Assembly: GCA_016699815.1 (NCBI GenBank)
Contig: CP065012.1
Span: forward strand, 62,001-126,000
DNA: 64,000 nt
Source: Chitinophagaceae bacterium
Lineage (GTDB): Bacteria > Bacteroidota > Bacteroidia > Chitinophagales > Chitinophagaceae
Direction of reading: 5' to 3'
Position numbers and translations under genes: made by a program. Under the pieces are notes generated by a model. The model was not told the origin of the DNA. It saw only the letters and a program-made list of their open reading frames with translations, and ran no database searches. This document shows, piece after piece, positions 17,984-26,554 of the stretch (its first letter is position 1; every line of letters begins with the position of its first letter).

Positions 17984-19342
17984 ATGGCTGCAGCAGTATC
18001 TTCTATACCTAATTTAAAAGTGGAGTTTAGCAACCGGCAAATTTTGAATATTGCTTTGCCTATTACTGTTTCTATGCTTATTCCACAGTTGAATATGCTC
18101 ACCAACTCTGTGTTTCTTGGCCATTTAAGTACAGAGGCTTTGGGCAATGCAGGAATTACTGCTGTTTTTTATTTGGTATTTGCCGTTGCCGGAAATGGGC
18201 TTACCAATGCTTTACAATCAGTTTTTTCCCGGTATGCCGGACAGGATATGAGCGATTTTTTCAAAACTATTTTTTCGCAGGGTTTGCGCCTCGCTTTGAT
18301 TTTTGCAGTATTGGCTATTTTGTTTACCTGGTTAATTGCACCATACATCATGCAAAATATAGCCGATGAACGAGCCTACCCTATTGAAATGGATTTTTTA
18401 CGTATAAGGATTTTGGGGCTACCTTTTTTATATGTATTTCAATTATGCAATGCTTTTATGGTAGCATCGCTCAATAGCCGTTACCTGTTAATTGGTTTTG
18501 GCATTGAAGCCATTATAAACATTGTATTGGATTATGTGTTGATTTTTGGAAAAGCAGGCTTCCCTGCTATGGGCTTTAACGGTGCTGCATGGGCATCTGT
18601 AATTTCAGAAATTGTTGCCATGGCTACCGCAATATTGGTTTTGTATTTTACCCGGTTAAAGCAAACGTATAATTTGTTTCACAACTTAAAGTTCGATGCG
18701 CTTATCAATAAGGAAGTATTGAAGGTTTCTGCGCCCCTGGTGCTACAATATTTTATAAGCCTTACCACATGGCTGGTATTTTTTCTTTTAATAGAAAAAC
18801 ATGGTGAAATGGCTAAAGCCATTAGTAATACCATGAGAAATATTTTTGGCATCACCGGTATGTTTGTATGGTCTTTTGCGGCTACCAGCAATAATATGGT
18901 GAGTAATTTAATTGGCCAGAATAAACAAAACCTTGTATTGCCGGCAGTAGTGAGGATTATGTGCTGGAGCCTGGGTGTTTGTATCGTAATAAGTGTTTTG
19001 CTCAATATTTTTCCCTATACATTTTTTAGCTTATTTGGCCAGGGCGCCGGGTTTGTGAAAGAAGGTATCCCTGTAATAAGGGTGGTAACCCTCGATATGA
19101 TTTTTATGAGTATTGCCGGGGTTTGGTTGAATAGTGTTACCGGCACCGGAAAAACCAGGGTAAACCTTGCCATAGAAGTTGCAGCCATATTTTTTTACAT
19201 CATTTTTACCTGGTATTTTATGCATGTAAATTATGTATCGCTTGCTGTGGCATGGTTAAATGAAATGGTTTACTGGACGGTGGTTTTTGTGCTGGCATTT
19301 ATTTATATGAAAAGAGGTGCATGGAAGCATACTAAAGCTTAA
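17984..19342 (+). CDS. MATE family efflux transporter
   Basis: A 452-residue multidrug and toxic compound extrusion transporter with about 12 membrane segments in two similar halves (first half beginning ILNIALPITVSMLIPQL, second half beginning EVLKVSAPLVLQYF). LTNSVFLGHLSTEALGNAG near residues 44-62 corresponds to the D/VGHLG family motif and AVAWLNEMVYW to its C-terminal end. It would export organic cations or other toxic compounds using Na+ or H+. The substrate cannot be read from sequence. It stands between the divergent DUF3822 operon and the amino-sugar kinase gene 70 bases downstream. Confidence 0.9.
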   Translation: MAAAVSSIPNLKVEFSNRQILNIALPITVSMLIPQLNMLTNSVFLGHLSTEALGNAGITAVFYLVFAVAGNGLTNALQSVFSRYAGQDMSDFFKTIFSQGLRLALIFAVLAILFTWLIAPYIMQNIADERAYPIEMDFLRIRILGLPFLYVFQLCNAFMVASLNSRYLLIGFGIEAIINIVLDYVLIFGKAGFPAMGFNGAAWASVISEIVAMATAILVLYFTRLKQTYNLFHNLKFDALINKEVLKVSAPLVLQYFISLTTWLVFFLLIEKHGEMAKAISNTMRNIFGITGMFVWSFAATSNNMVSNLIGQNKQNLVLPAVVRIMCWSLGVCIVISVLLNIFPYTFFSLFGQGAGFVKEGIPVIRVVTLDMIFMSIAGVWLNSVTGTGKTRVNLAIEVAAIFFYIIFTWYFMHVNYVSLAVAWLNEMVYWTVVFVLAFIYMKRGAWKHTKA

Positions 19343-19412
19343 AAATATCCCTTCCATTATATGTTAAACCTGCTTTAATTTCACTTAACTTTAGTAATAA
19401 ATATTAAAAAAC

Positions 19413-20261
19413 ATGGGTGCCATATTAATTGCAGATAGTGGAAGTACAAAAGCAGAATGGTGTTTATTGGATGGGAATAAAAAGAAACGGGTTATTACCA
19501 CCGGTTTAAGCCCTTATTTTGTTTCGGGGCAGCAAATGCAGCAGGTTTTTAAAGAGGTTTTGTATCCCAAAATAAGCCAGCAATTGCCCGATGAAATATT
19601 TTTTTATGGTGCAGGATGCAGCAACCCCCAAAATTTAAAAACAATAAAAGCTGCATTAAAATCAGTGTTTACAAAATCTGCTATTTCTGTTGACCATGAT
19701 TTAATTGGCGCTTCCAGGGCGCTTTGCGGCCATAAAAAAGGCATAGCCTGCATTTTGGGTACGGGCTCCAATTCATGTTTTTATAATGGAAAAAAAATTG
19801 TAAAAAACAGCCCGGGCCTGGGATATGTTTTGGGAGATGAAGGAAGTGGCGCTTACCTGGGAAAAAAAGTAGTGCAATATTTTTTATACAATACTTTTGA
19901 GCCCGATTTAATGGACCGCTTTAATGCAAAATATCATTTATCTGCATCGGAAATTTTGGATTCTGTTTATAAGCAACCCCTGCCCAACCGTTACCTTGCC
20001 GGATTTTGTATGTTCCTTTCCGAAAACCGTGGGCATTATATGATTGAAAATATTATTGAAGACGGCTTCAACGACTTTTTCTTTAACCATATTTATAAAT
20101 ACAGAGAAAGCTGGACCCTGCCCATAAACTTTACCGGCAGCGTAGCCTATGCTTTTAAAGATGTAATAAAAGATTTATGCAATGCTTATGAATTACAATT
20201 GGGGAAAGTAATAAAAGCGCCAATGGAAGGCCTGGTTAATTATCATAAGGGTATATTATGA
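19413..20261 (+). CDS. BadF/BadG-type N-acetylglucosamine kinase-like protein
   Basis: A 282-residue actin-fold (ASKHA) kinase. The phosphate-binding motif ADSGSTKAEWCL (about 7-18), a second at GTGSNSCFYNG (about 117-127) and LGDEGSGAYLGKK (about 139-151) are those of bacterial BadF/BadG/BcrA-type N-acetylglucosamine kinases. Its stop overlaps the murQ start by four bases (ATGA at 20258-20261), so the pair should be translated together. MurQ turns MurNAc-6-phosphate into GlcNAc-6-phosphate, so this kinase likely phosphorylates GlcNAc or MurNAc in wall recycling; the sugar is inferred. Confidence 0.88.
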   Translation: MGAILIADSGSTKAEWCLLDGNKKKRVITTGLSPYFVSGQQMQQVFKEVLYPKISQQLPDEIFFYGAGCSNPQNLKTIKAALKSVFTKSAISVDHDLIGASRALCGHKKGIACILGTGSNSCFYNGKKIVKNSPGLGYVLGDEGSGAYLGKKVVQYFLYNTFEPDLMDRFNAKYHLSASEILDSVYKQPLPNRYLAGFCMFLSENRGHYMIENIIEDGFNDFFFNHIYKYRESWTLPINFTGSVAYAFKDVIKDLCNAYELQLGKVIKAPMEGLVNYHKGIL

Positions 20262-21076
20262 CCGATTTTCAAAAAATAACCGAAGCCGATTCTCTTTACC
20301 GTCATTTAGAAAAAATGAAAGTAAAGGAGATTTTAGAAAGTATAAATAAAGAAGACCGCAAAGTACCGCAAATTGTTCAGGCTGCAATTCCACAAATTGA
20401 AGCCCTGGTTATGGTAATTGCTGATAAAATGCTTGCCGGCGGAAGGCTTTTTTATATAGGTGCAGGTACCAGCGGAAGATTGGGTATTGTAGATGCAAGT
20501 GAATGTACGCCAACTTTTGGTGTGGAACCAGGATTGGTGATTGCCATTATTGCCGGTGGCGATAAAGCCATAACTCATGCTGTAGAATTTGCAGAAGACA
20601 ATACCGGACAAGGCTGGCAGGATTTGCTGCTTCACCAGGTAAATAGTAAAGATGTGGTATTGGGGCTTTCAGCCGGTGGTACAACTCCTTATGTGATTGC
20701 TGCGTTGCAAAAATGCCAGCAAAATAATATCAGCACGGCAAGTATATGCTGCAATTCCAATGCACATTTAAGCAAAGTTTCCGACTATCCTATTGAAGTT
20801 GTTACCGGCCCAGAATTTATTACCGGAAGTACCCGAATGAAAAGCGGTACCGCACAAAAACTGATACTCAATATGATTTCGACCAGCATAATGATTATTT
20901 TGGGAAGAGTTGCAGACAATAAAATGGTGAACATGCAGCTTACCAACAAAAAACTGATAGACCGTGGCGTAAAAATACTAATGGATACCCTAAAAATTGG
21001 CCACTATGAAACTGCAAAAAACCTTTTGATACAGCACGGTAGCGTAAGCAAGGCAATAGAAAGCTACCGTCCATAA
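20258..21076 (+). CDS. murQ: N-acetylmuramic acid 6-phosphate etherase MurQ
   Basis: A 272-residue SIS-domain lyase that removes the lactyl ether from MurNAc-6-phosphate, giving GlcNAc-6-phosphate and D-lactate. The signature GAGTSGRLGIVDASECTPTF (about 68-87) carries catalytic Glu82, with a second acid in the AVEFAEDN region (Glu113). GGTTPYV and GSTRMKSGTAQK complete the sugar-phosphate site. It is about 25 residues shorter than E. coli MurQ because the C-terminal helical tail is reduced. It is coupled to the kinase gene by a 4-base overlap. No MurP-type PTS or AnmK is in this window. Confidence 0.95.
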   Translation: MTDFQKITEADSLYRHLEKMKVKEILESINKEDRKVPQIVQAAIPQIEALVMVIADKMLAGGRLFYIGAGTSGRLGIVDASECTPTFGVEPGLVIAIIAGGDKAITHAVEFAEDNTGQGWQDLLLHQVNSKDVVLGLSAGGTTPYVIAALQKCQQNNISTASICCNSNAHLSKVSDYPIEVVTGPEFITGSTRMKSGTAQKLILNMISTSIMIILGRVADNKMVNMQLTNKKLIDRGVKILMDTLKIGHYETAKNLLIQHGSVSKAIESYRP

Positions 21077-21193
21077 AAAATTATTGTATTTTCTTTAAAA
21101 TAGTATTAAATTGAACTTTCAATCAATCGGCTAACCGGCAATTATAAATGCCATTAGCGATACTGCGTTTTTAAAAACTTAAAAACTTAACAG

Positions 21194-22444
21194 ATGAAAA
21201 GTAAAATTTTACTCACCTCCGCTTTACTGGGTTTTGGAATGGCCACAATTGCCCAAAATGCCAGCCGTACTTTTGCCATTACCGGCAACAGTGCAAATGA
21301 TTTTGCCTGGATGAATATCCGTCAGGTAGATTTAAATAATGGCGTGGTTACCAAAACCATTTTTGAAAAAAACAAAACTGCATTTACCATCACCAATGTA
21401 GAAACAAAGCAGGTTTTGGATAAATCTGCTGTTTTAAACGGAAATATTTACGCTCCATCTGTTTATCCTACCGCTACTTTTGTTGCAGCAGCTGCTTATG
21501 ATAAAAGAAGTAACAGGCTTTATTATATTCCCATGCGTATGAACGAGCTCCGCTGGGTGGACTTAAATGAAAAAGGCGAAACGGTAAAATTTTACAACAT
21601 GCAAAGCCCGCTTTTGTTTGCCGAAAAAGGTGCTGACGAAAGCCGCAACGTTACCCGTATGGTAATAGCAGCCGATGGCAATGGTTATGCTATTACTAAC
21701 GATGGCAACCACCTTTATCAATTCACCACAGGTAAAAAACCGGTTATTACCGATTTAGGAACCCTTATTGATGCAGAATCAAATAAAGGAATTTCCATAC
21801 ATAATAAATGTACCAGCTGGGGTGGAGATATGGTGGCCGATGCATTTGGAAAATTATATGTAATTACAGCAGGCAGAAACATTTTTGTAGTGGATATAGA
21901 TACCCGTATTGCTACATTTAAAGGACAAATTAACAACCTGCCAGCAAATTTTACAGCCAATGGCGCAGCAGTAAACGATAATGGAGATATTGTAATTATC
22001 AGCGCCAATGTATTTACAGGGTATTATACTGTTAATCTCAAAACGCTTGCAGCTACATTGGTTCCGGGTTCCGATTTAATGTACAATTCATCTGACCTTG
22101 CCAATAGCAACCTGTTATTTCAAAAAGAAGCCGATGTTGCCAAGCAATTTGGTTCGGCAACCGATATACGCACCGAAACTTTAAGCGGAACAAAAGTTGC
22201 ACCCAACCCTGTTACCGGATCTTCATTTAAAATTTTATTTGACGGGGATTATAACGGTGCCTTTACGGTAATCATTTCAGATATTGCCGGAAGAAATATA
22301 CAATCCACACAAATTTCTTTGGCAAAAGGGCAGCAATATCAAAATATCAATATACGCAATAAACCGGTAGCGGGCACTTACCTGGTAAAGGTTATTAATG
22401 ATGCTGGCAAAACCATTCTCACCGATAAACTGATTATTCAATAA
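21194..22444 (+). CDS. T9SS-sorted exported protein of unknown function
   Basis: A 416-residue secreted protein. A signal peptide ends about residue 20 (MATIAQ). The middle contains strand-rich repeats such as NRLYYIPMRMNELRWVDL and GKLYVITAGRNIFVVDI, typical of a beta-propeller. The last 80 residues are a type A T9SS sorting domain (VAPNPVTGSSFKI, then VIISDIAGRNIQ and a final AGTYLVKVINDAGKTILTDK). It would be exported through the type IX system and cut or anchored at the surface. The ligand or substrate is unknown. A perfect terminator hairpin follows. Confidence 0.8.
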   Translation: MKSKILLTSALLGFGMATIAQNASRTFAITGNSANDFAWMNIRQVDLNNGVVTKTIFEKNKTAFTITNVETKQVLDKSAVLNGNIYAPSVYPTATFVAAAAYDKRSNRLYYIPMRMNELRWVDLNEKGETVKFYNMQSPLLFAEKGADESRNVTRMVIAADGNGYAITNDGNHLYQFTTGKKPVITDLGTLIDAESNKGISIHNKCTSWGGDMVADAFGKLYVITAGRNIFVVDIDTRIATFKGQINNLPANFTANGAAVNDNGDIVIISANVFTGYYTVNLKTLAATLVPGSDLMYNSSDLANSNLLFQKEADVAKQFGSATDIRTETLSGTKVAPNPVTGSSFKILFDGDYNGAFTVIISDIAGRNIQSTQISLAKGQQYQNINIRNKPVAGTYLVKVINDAGKTILTDKLIIQ

Positions 22445-22474
22445 GTTCATATACGTTGTTTGGGTTAATAAGTG

Positions 22475-22505
22475 AAAGAGGCTGAAATTTCAGCCTCTTT
22501 CTTTA
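22475..22505 (+). terminator. intrinsic terminator after the T9SS protein gene
   Basis: AAAGAGGCTGAA (22475-22486) pairs perfectly with TTCAGCCTCTTT (22489-22500); T-rich sequence follows. Confidence 0.75.
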
Positions 22506-22601
22506 TGCCATTTTTTGCACTACAGTTCCCTCGTTGATATATTAATATTTTAATTTCTTTTATTCTTTGATAAATTATTAAAGATGTTGACAGGAATCAT
22601 G

Positions 22602-22630
22602 TTTGTCAAAGTTTCAAATATGTAACTTTG
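22602..22630 (+). promoter_or_regulatory. Bacteroidota-type promoter
   Basis: TTTG (22602-22605), 17 bases, then TAACTTTG (22623-22630): a full match to the phylum consensus, upstream of the GTG start at 22651. Expected start of transcription is near 22637. Confidence 0.65.
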
Positions 22631-22650
22631 CTATAAATTTTTGATATTTA

Positions 22651-23214
22651 GTGCAGGACATTGAGCCATATTACAACTGGCGCCATTTGTACACAGCAGA
22701 AGAAGATAAGCGCTCCCCTTTTTATGGAAGGCAATACAGCGAGTTTGAATATTCCCTTACCCTGTATAATTATTATATCCATCCGCAATGGGACGACTTT
22801 GGCAGCCGCACACTTTATATGAAATTGTTGTACGCAGATTACGATCAGCAATTTGCCATTTTGGAATTATTGGGCGAGTGGAATGATGCCATAGAAAATG
22901 ATATTATGACTTTAAGAAGAGAAGTAACCGATAATTTATTTGCCCAGCATATTAAAAAATTTATTCTCATAGCTGAGAATGTACTCAATTTTCATAGCAG
23001 CGACGACAGCTATTACGAAGAATGGCGTGAGCAAATAAGTGATGAAGCAGGCTGGATAACCCTGTTAAATATGCCGGGCCAAAGCAAAGATGAATTTATA
23101 CGCAGCAGGTTAAATAATTTTATTGAAATGATGGAAATTGAACAGTGGCGCACATTAACCCCAGAACATTTGTACCAGGAAGTGGACAATAAAATAAGCA
23201 ACAGGCTCAGTTGA
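22651..23214 (+). CDS. conserved-looking hypothetical protein
   Basis: A 187-residue, acidic, largely helical soluble protein with many aromatic residues (WRHLYTAEED, YYIHPQWDDFGS). No signal peptide or membrane segment is seen and I do not recognise a domain. The start is GTG 22651; a consensus promoter just upstream places the transcript start about 14 bases before it, which supports that choice. It lies directly upstream of sdhC (87 bases) and might be transcribed with the sdh genes, although a second weaker -7 box (TAAATTTG, 23263-23270) lies before sdhC. Confidence 0.7.
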   Translation: MQDIEPYYNWRHLYTAEEDKRSPFYGRQYSEFEYSLTLYNYYIHPQWDDFGSRTLYMKLLYADYDQQFAILELLGEWNDAIENDIMTLRREVTDNLFAQHIKKFILIAENVLNFHSSDDSYYEEWREQISDEAGWITLLNMPGQSKDEFIRSRLNNFIEMMEIEQWRTLTPEHLYQEVDNKISNRLS

Positions 23215-23301
23215 AATATTGGCGTACAGTAAATTATATTTTAAATTTCTATAGCAGAGCCTTAAATTTGCTTAACATTCTTTTACCATATTCTCACTAC
23301 T

Positions 23302-23967
23302 ATGACCTGGAAACAGTTCTTCACCTCCTCAATCGGCAAAAAATTAATAATGGGTTTCACCGGCCTTTTTTTAATCATTTTCTTAGTGGTCCACGCAGGT
23401 ATCAATGCTTGTATTTTTTTAAATGATGAGGGCAAAACCTTTGATACTGTTGCCCATTTTATGAGCCGCAACTGGATATTGCGCTTTTTGGAGCTTGGCC
23501 TTTTTGCGGGTTTAATTTTGCATATAATCCAGGGTATTCTTTTGCTAAGGCAAAATAATGCAGCAAGGCCCATAGGTTATGCTGTAAACAAAAACCCAAA
23601 ATCTACATGGTACAGCAAAAGCATGGGCTTATTGGGTGTTTTAATTTTATTGTTCCTTGTTATGCACCTCTCCCATTTTTGGCTGGGTACCAAAGAAGAA
23701 CTATATGGCAACCGGGAAGCCCAAAGCCTCTATGGCGAAATGAAAATTGTTTTCAGCAATGGCTATATTGTTGCACTTTATCTTGTTGGATTATTTGCCT
23801 TACTATGGCATTTAATGCATGGTTTCCAAAGTGCGTTTCATACCCTGGGGCTCAACCGTAAAAAATATACACCTATAATAAATGCTTTGGGCGTCGGGTA
23901 TTCTATCCTAATAGTGGCTTTATTTGCCCTAATGCCTTTGGCTGTTTATTTCAAATGGATAAATTAA
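23302..23967 (+). CDS. sdhC: succinate dehydrogenase/fumarate reductase cytochrome b subunit
   Basis: A 221-residue five-helix membrane anchor of the cytochrome b558 (Bacillus/Wolinella, di-haem) type that fixes complex II in the membrane and passes electrons to quinone. Candidate haem ligands fall in successive helices: His31 (VHAGINA), His74 (ILHIIQG), His122 (MHLSHFW) and His173 (LMHGFQS). One long subunit replaces the separate SdhC and SdhD of other bacteria. sdhA follows 37 bases downstream. Confidence 0.93.
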   Translation: MTWKQFFTSSIGKKLIMGFTGLFLIIFLVVHAGINACIFLNDEGKTFDTVAHFMSRNWILRFLELGLFAGLILHIIQGILLLRQNNAARPIGYAVNKNPKSTWYSKSMGLLGVLILLFLVMHLSHFWLGTKEELYGNREAQSLYGEMKIVFSNGYIVALYLVGLFALLWHLMHGFQSAFHTLGLNRKKYTPIINALGVGYSILIVALFALMPLAVYFKWIN

Positions 23968-24004
23968 TTTTTTTAAGTAAAGAATAATTGTAAAATTTTT
24001 TTGT

Positions 24005-25981
24005 ATGGCTTTAGATGCTAAGATACCAGAAGGTAAAATGAACGAAAAGTGGGAAGACTATAAAGGTCATGTGAAGTTGGTAAACCCTGCTAATAAACGT
24101 AAACTCGAAGTAATTGTAATTGGTACAGGGCTTGCCGGCGCTTCAGCCGCAGCCTCTCTTGGAGAAATGGGCTATAAAGTAAAAACATTTTGCTTTCAGG
24201 ATAGCCCAAGGCGGGCACACAGTATTGCGGCACAGGGAGGTATTAATGCAGCAAAAAATTATCAAAATGATGGCGACTCCGTTTTCCGGTTGTTTTATGA
24301 TACGGTAAAGGGAGGCGATTACAGGTCAAGAGAAGCAAACGTACACAGGCTTGCAGAAGTGAGCGCTAATATTATTGACCAGTGTGTAGCACAAGGTGTG
24401 CCATTTGCAAGGGAATATGGTGGATTGCTCAGCAACCGTTCTTTTGGCGGTACGCAGGTACAAAGAACTTTTTATGCAGCCGGCCAAACTGGTCAGCAAC
24501 TTTTACTTGGCGCTTATAGTGCATTAGAAAGGCAAATAGCATTGGGAAACGTTACCCAATACTCCCGGCACGAAATGCTGGATATGGTTGTAATAGATGG
24601 TAAAGCAAGGGGAATTATTGCAAGAGACCTGGTTTCAGGAAAATTAGAACGGCATTTTGGACATGCCGTATTATTATGCTCCGGTGGATATGGAAATGTA
24701 TTCTATTTAAGCACAAATGCCATGGGCAGCAATGTTACTGCTGCATGGAAAGCCCATAAAAAAGGCGCCTATTTTGCCAATCCATGTTTTACACAAATAC
24801 ATCCCACCTGTATACCACTTAGCGGCGACCACCAAAGCAAACTTACTTTGATGAGTGAAAGCTTACGTAATGATGGTCGTATTTGGGTACCCAAAAAAAT
24901 GGATGATAACCGAAAGCCCTTAAATATACCAGAAGATGAAAGAGATTATTACCTGGAAAGAAGATACCCTGCTTTTGGTAACCTGGTTCCTAGAGATGTT
25001 GCTTCAAGAGCTGCTAAAGAAAGATGCGATGCCGGTTACGGGGTTGGTACTACCAAAATGGCCGTTTACCTTGATTTTGCCGATGCCATTAAGCGCTATG
25101 GAAAAATTGAAGCGGGTAAAACTGGCAATCACAACCCTTCTGTTGATGAAACAATAGTATTAGGTAAAAAAATAGTTGAAGAAAAATACGGCAACCTCTT
25201 TGAAATGTATGAAAAAATTACTGGGGAAAACCCTTATGAAACACCTATGAGGATTTATCCTGCCGTGCATTATACCATGGGCGGCCTTTGGGTAGATTAT
25301 GAATTAATGACAACCGTTCCCGGGTTATACGCTTTAGGCGAAGCCAATTTTAGCGACCATGGCGCAAACAGGCTGGGCGCATCCGCATTAATGCAGGGCC
25401 TTGCCGATGGCTATTTTGTAATTCCCTACACTTTGGGCAATTATCTTGCCGATGAAATACGTACTACATCAATACCCACAACAAATGAAGCCTTTGTACA
25501 AACCGAAAAAGAAGTAAGTGACAGGATACAAACTTTAATGAATATTAAAGGAACCGAATCTGTTGAAAGTTTCCATAAACGACTCGGTAAAATTATGTGG
25601 AATAAATGTGGTATGGCAAGAAACGAACAAAGTTTAAAAGAAGCCATTGTAGAAATAAGAGAGTTGCGGGCAGAGTTTTGGAAAAATGTACGCATACCCG
25701 GTGAAGTAAACGAAATGAACCCCGAACTGGATAAAGCAGGCAGGGTTGCAGATTTTCTTGAACTTGGTGAACTGATGTGCATGGATGCATTGGATAGAAA
25801 GGAAAGTTGTGGCGGCCATTACCGTGAAGAAAGCCATACCGAAGACGGCGAAGCTAAAAGGGATGATGAGCATTTTAGTTTTGTTTCGGCCTGGCAAATG
25901 ACAAGCGAATGCCAATGGGCATTAAATAAAGAACCATTGACTTTTGACATTGTAAAACCAACACAGAGAAGTTATAAATAG
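24005..25981 (+). CDS. sdhA: succinate dehydrogenase/fumarate reductase flavoprotein subunit
   Basis: A 658-residue catalytic subunit of complex II, oxidising succinate to fumarate (or the reverse). The FAD dinucleotide site GTGLAGASAAAS lies at 40-51 and the covalent flavin His72 in AHSIAAQGG. The substrate site includes the HPTCIPLSGDHQS region and HGANRLGASALMQGL near 455-470. Its length and an N-terminal extension of about 35 residues fit the Bacteroidota form. sdhB is not next to it: two unrelated exported-protein genes intervene before sdhB starts at 28266. Confidence 0.96.
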   Translation: MALDAKIPEGKMNEKWEDYKGHVKLVNPANKRKLEVIVIGTGLAGASAAASLGEMGYKVKTFCFQDSPRRAHSIAAQGGINAAKNYQNDGDSVFRLFYDTVKGGDYRSREANVHRLAEVSANIIDQCVAQGVPFAREYGGLLSNRSFGGTQVQRTFYAAGQTGQQLLLGAYSALERQIALGNVTQYSRHEMLDMVVIDGKARGIIARDLVSGKLERHFGHAVLLCSGGYGNVFYLSTNAMGSNVTAAWKAHKKGAYFANPCFTQIHPTCIPLSGDHQSKLTLMSESLRNDGRIWVPKKMDDNRKPLNIPEDERDYYLERRYPAFGNLVPRDVASRAAKERCDAGYGVGTTKMAVYLDFADAIKRYGKIEAGKTGNHNPSVDETIVLGKKIVEEKYGNLFEMYEKITGENPYETPMRIYPAVHYTMGGLWVDYELMTTVPGLYALGEANFSDHGANRLGASALMQGLADGYFVIPYTLGNYLADEIRTTSIPTTNEAFVQTEKEVSDRIQTLMNIKGTESVESFHKRLGKIMWNKCGMARNEQSLKEAIVEIRELRAEFWKNVRIPGEVNEMNPELDKAGRVADFLELGELMCMDALDRKESCGGHYREESHTEDGEAKRDDEHFSFVSAWQMTSECQWALNKEPLTFDIVKPTQRSYK

Positions 25982-26017
25982 TTGGTTAGTTATTTAGTTT
26001 AATAGTTTGTTTAGAAA

Positions 26018-26554
26018 ATGGATAATTGCTTACGAAGCTATATTCAATACGCATTTGTCATAACAATGTTTATGCCTGCCGGGTGTAAAACAGTAAAGAA
26101 TAATTCTGTAAATGCCCATAAAACCAATGAGGAAAAGTATTTTTTAAATTTGGAAAAAACAACAGGTGAAAACAGGATAGTGTTTATTGTATTTGATATG
26201 GAATGCACAGATAGTGTAAATGAAGAATACAGGTTTATAAAAAAAACTGTTCGATATGCAGCCGGAAGAATAAAAACAAGCGTTCAATTACCAGGTGATT
26301 TTGAATATGGTTTTCTAGTTGCAGAAATTAAAGACGGTAAAAATTTGCTTCAGCAAAGCTATAAAATACAGGATCCATTAAATAGTGTTTATGAAACAAG
26401 TGATGAAAAAACCGGAGAAATGCAAAAGCATATTGTACATAAAAAACAGGCAGAACTTGTATTGCGCTTTAATGTTAATGAAGAGTCTAAATATCTGTAT
26501 TTGTCAAAAAAAGGGGTATCTGGCGTAAACCAAATTTTTTATGCAGAATTATAA
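26018..26554 (+). CDS. putative lipoprotein of unknown function
   Basis: A 178-residue protein with a probable lipoprotein signal ending in MPAGC (Cys23). The mature part is strand-rich (ENRIVFIVFDMECTD, QAELVLRFNVN) without a recognised domain. It begins 36 bases after sdhA and its end overlaps the M64 peptidase start by 14 bases, so the two are probably translated together and may work together outside the inner membrane. Together they separate sdhA from sdhB. Confidence 0.6.
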   Translation: MDNCLRSYIQYAFVITMFMPAGCKTVKNNSVNAHKTNEEKYFLNLEKTTGENRIVFIVFDMECTDSVNEEYRFIKKTVRYAAGRIKTSVQLPGDFEYGFLVAEIKDGKNLLQQSYKIQDPLNSVYETSDEKTGEMQKHIVHKKQAELVLRFNVNEESKYLYLSKKGVSGVNQIFYAEL

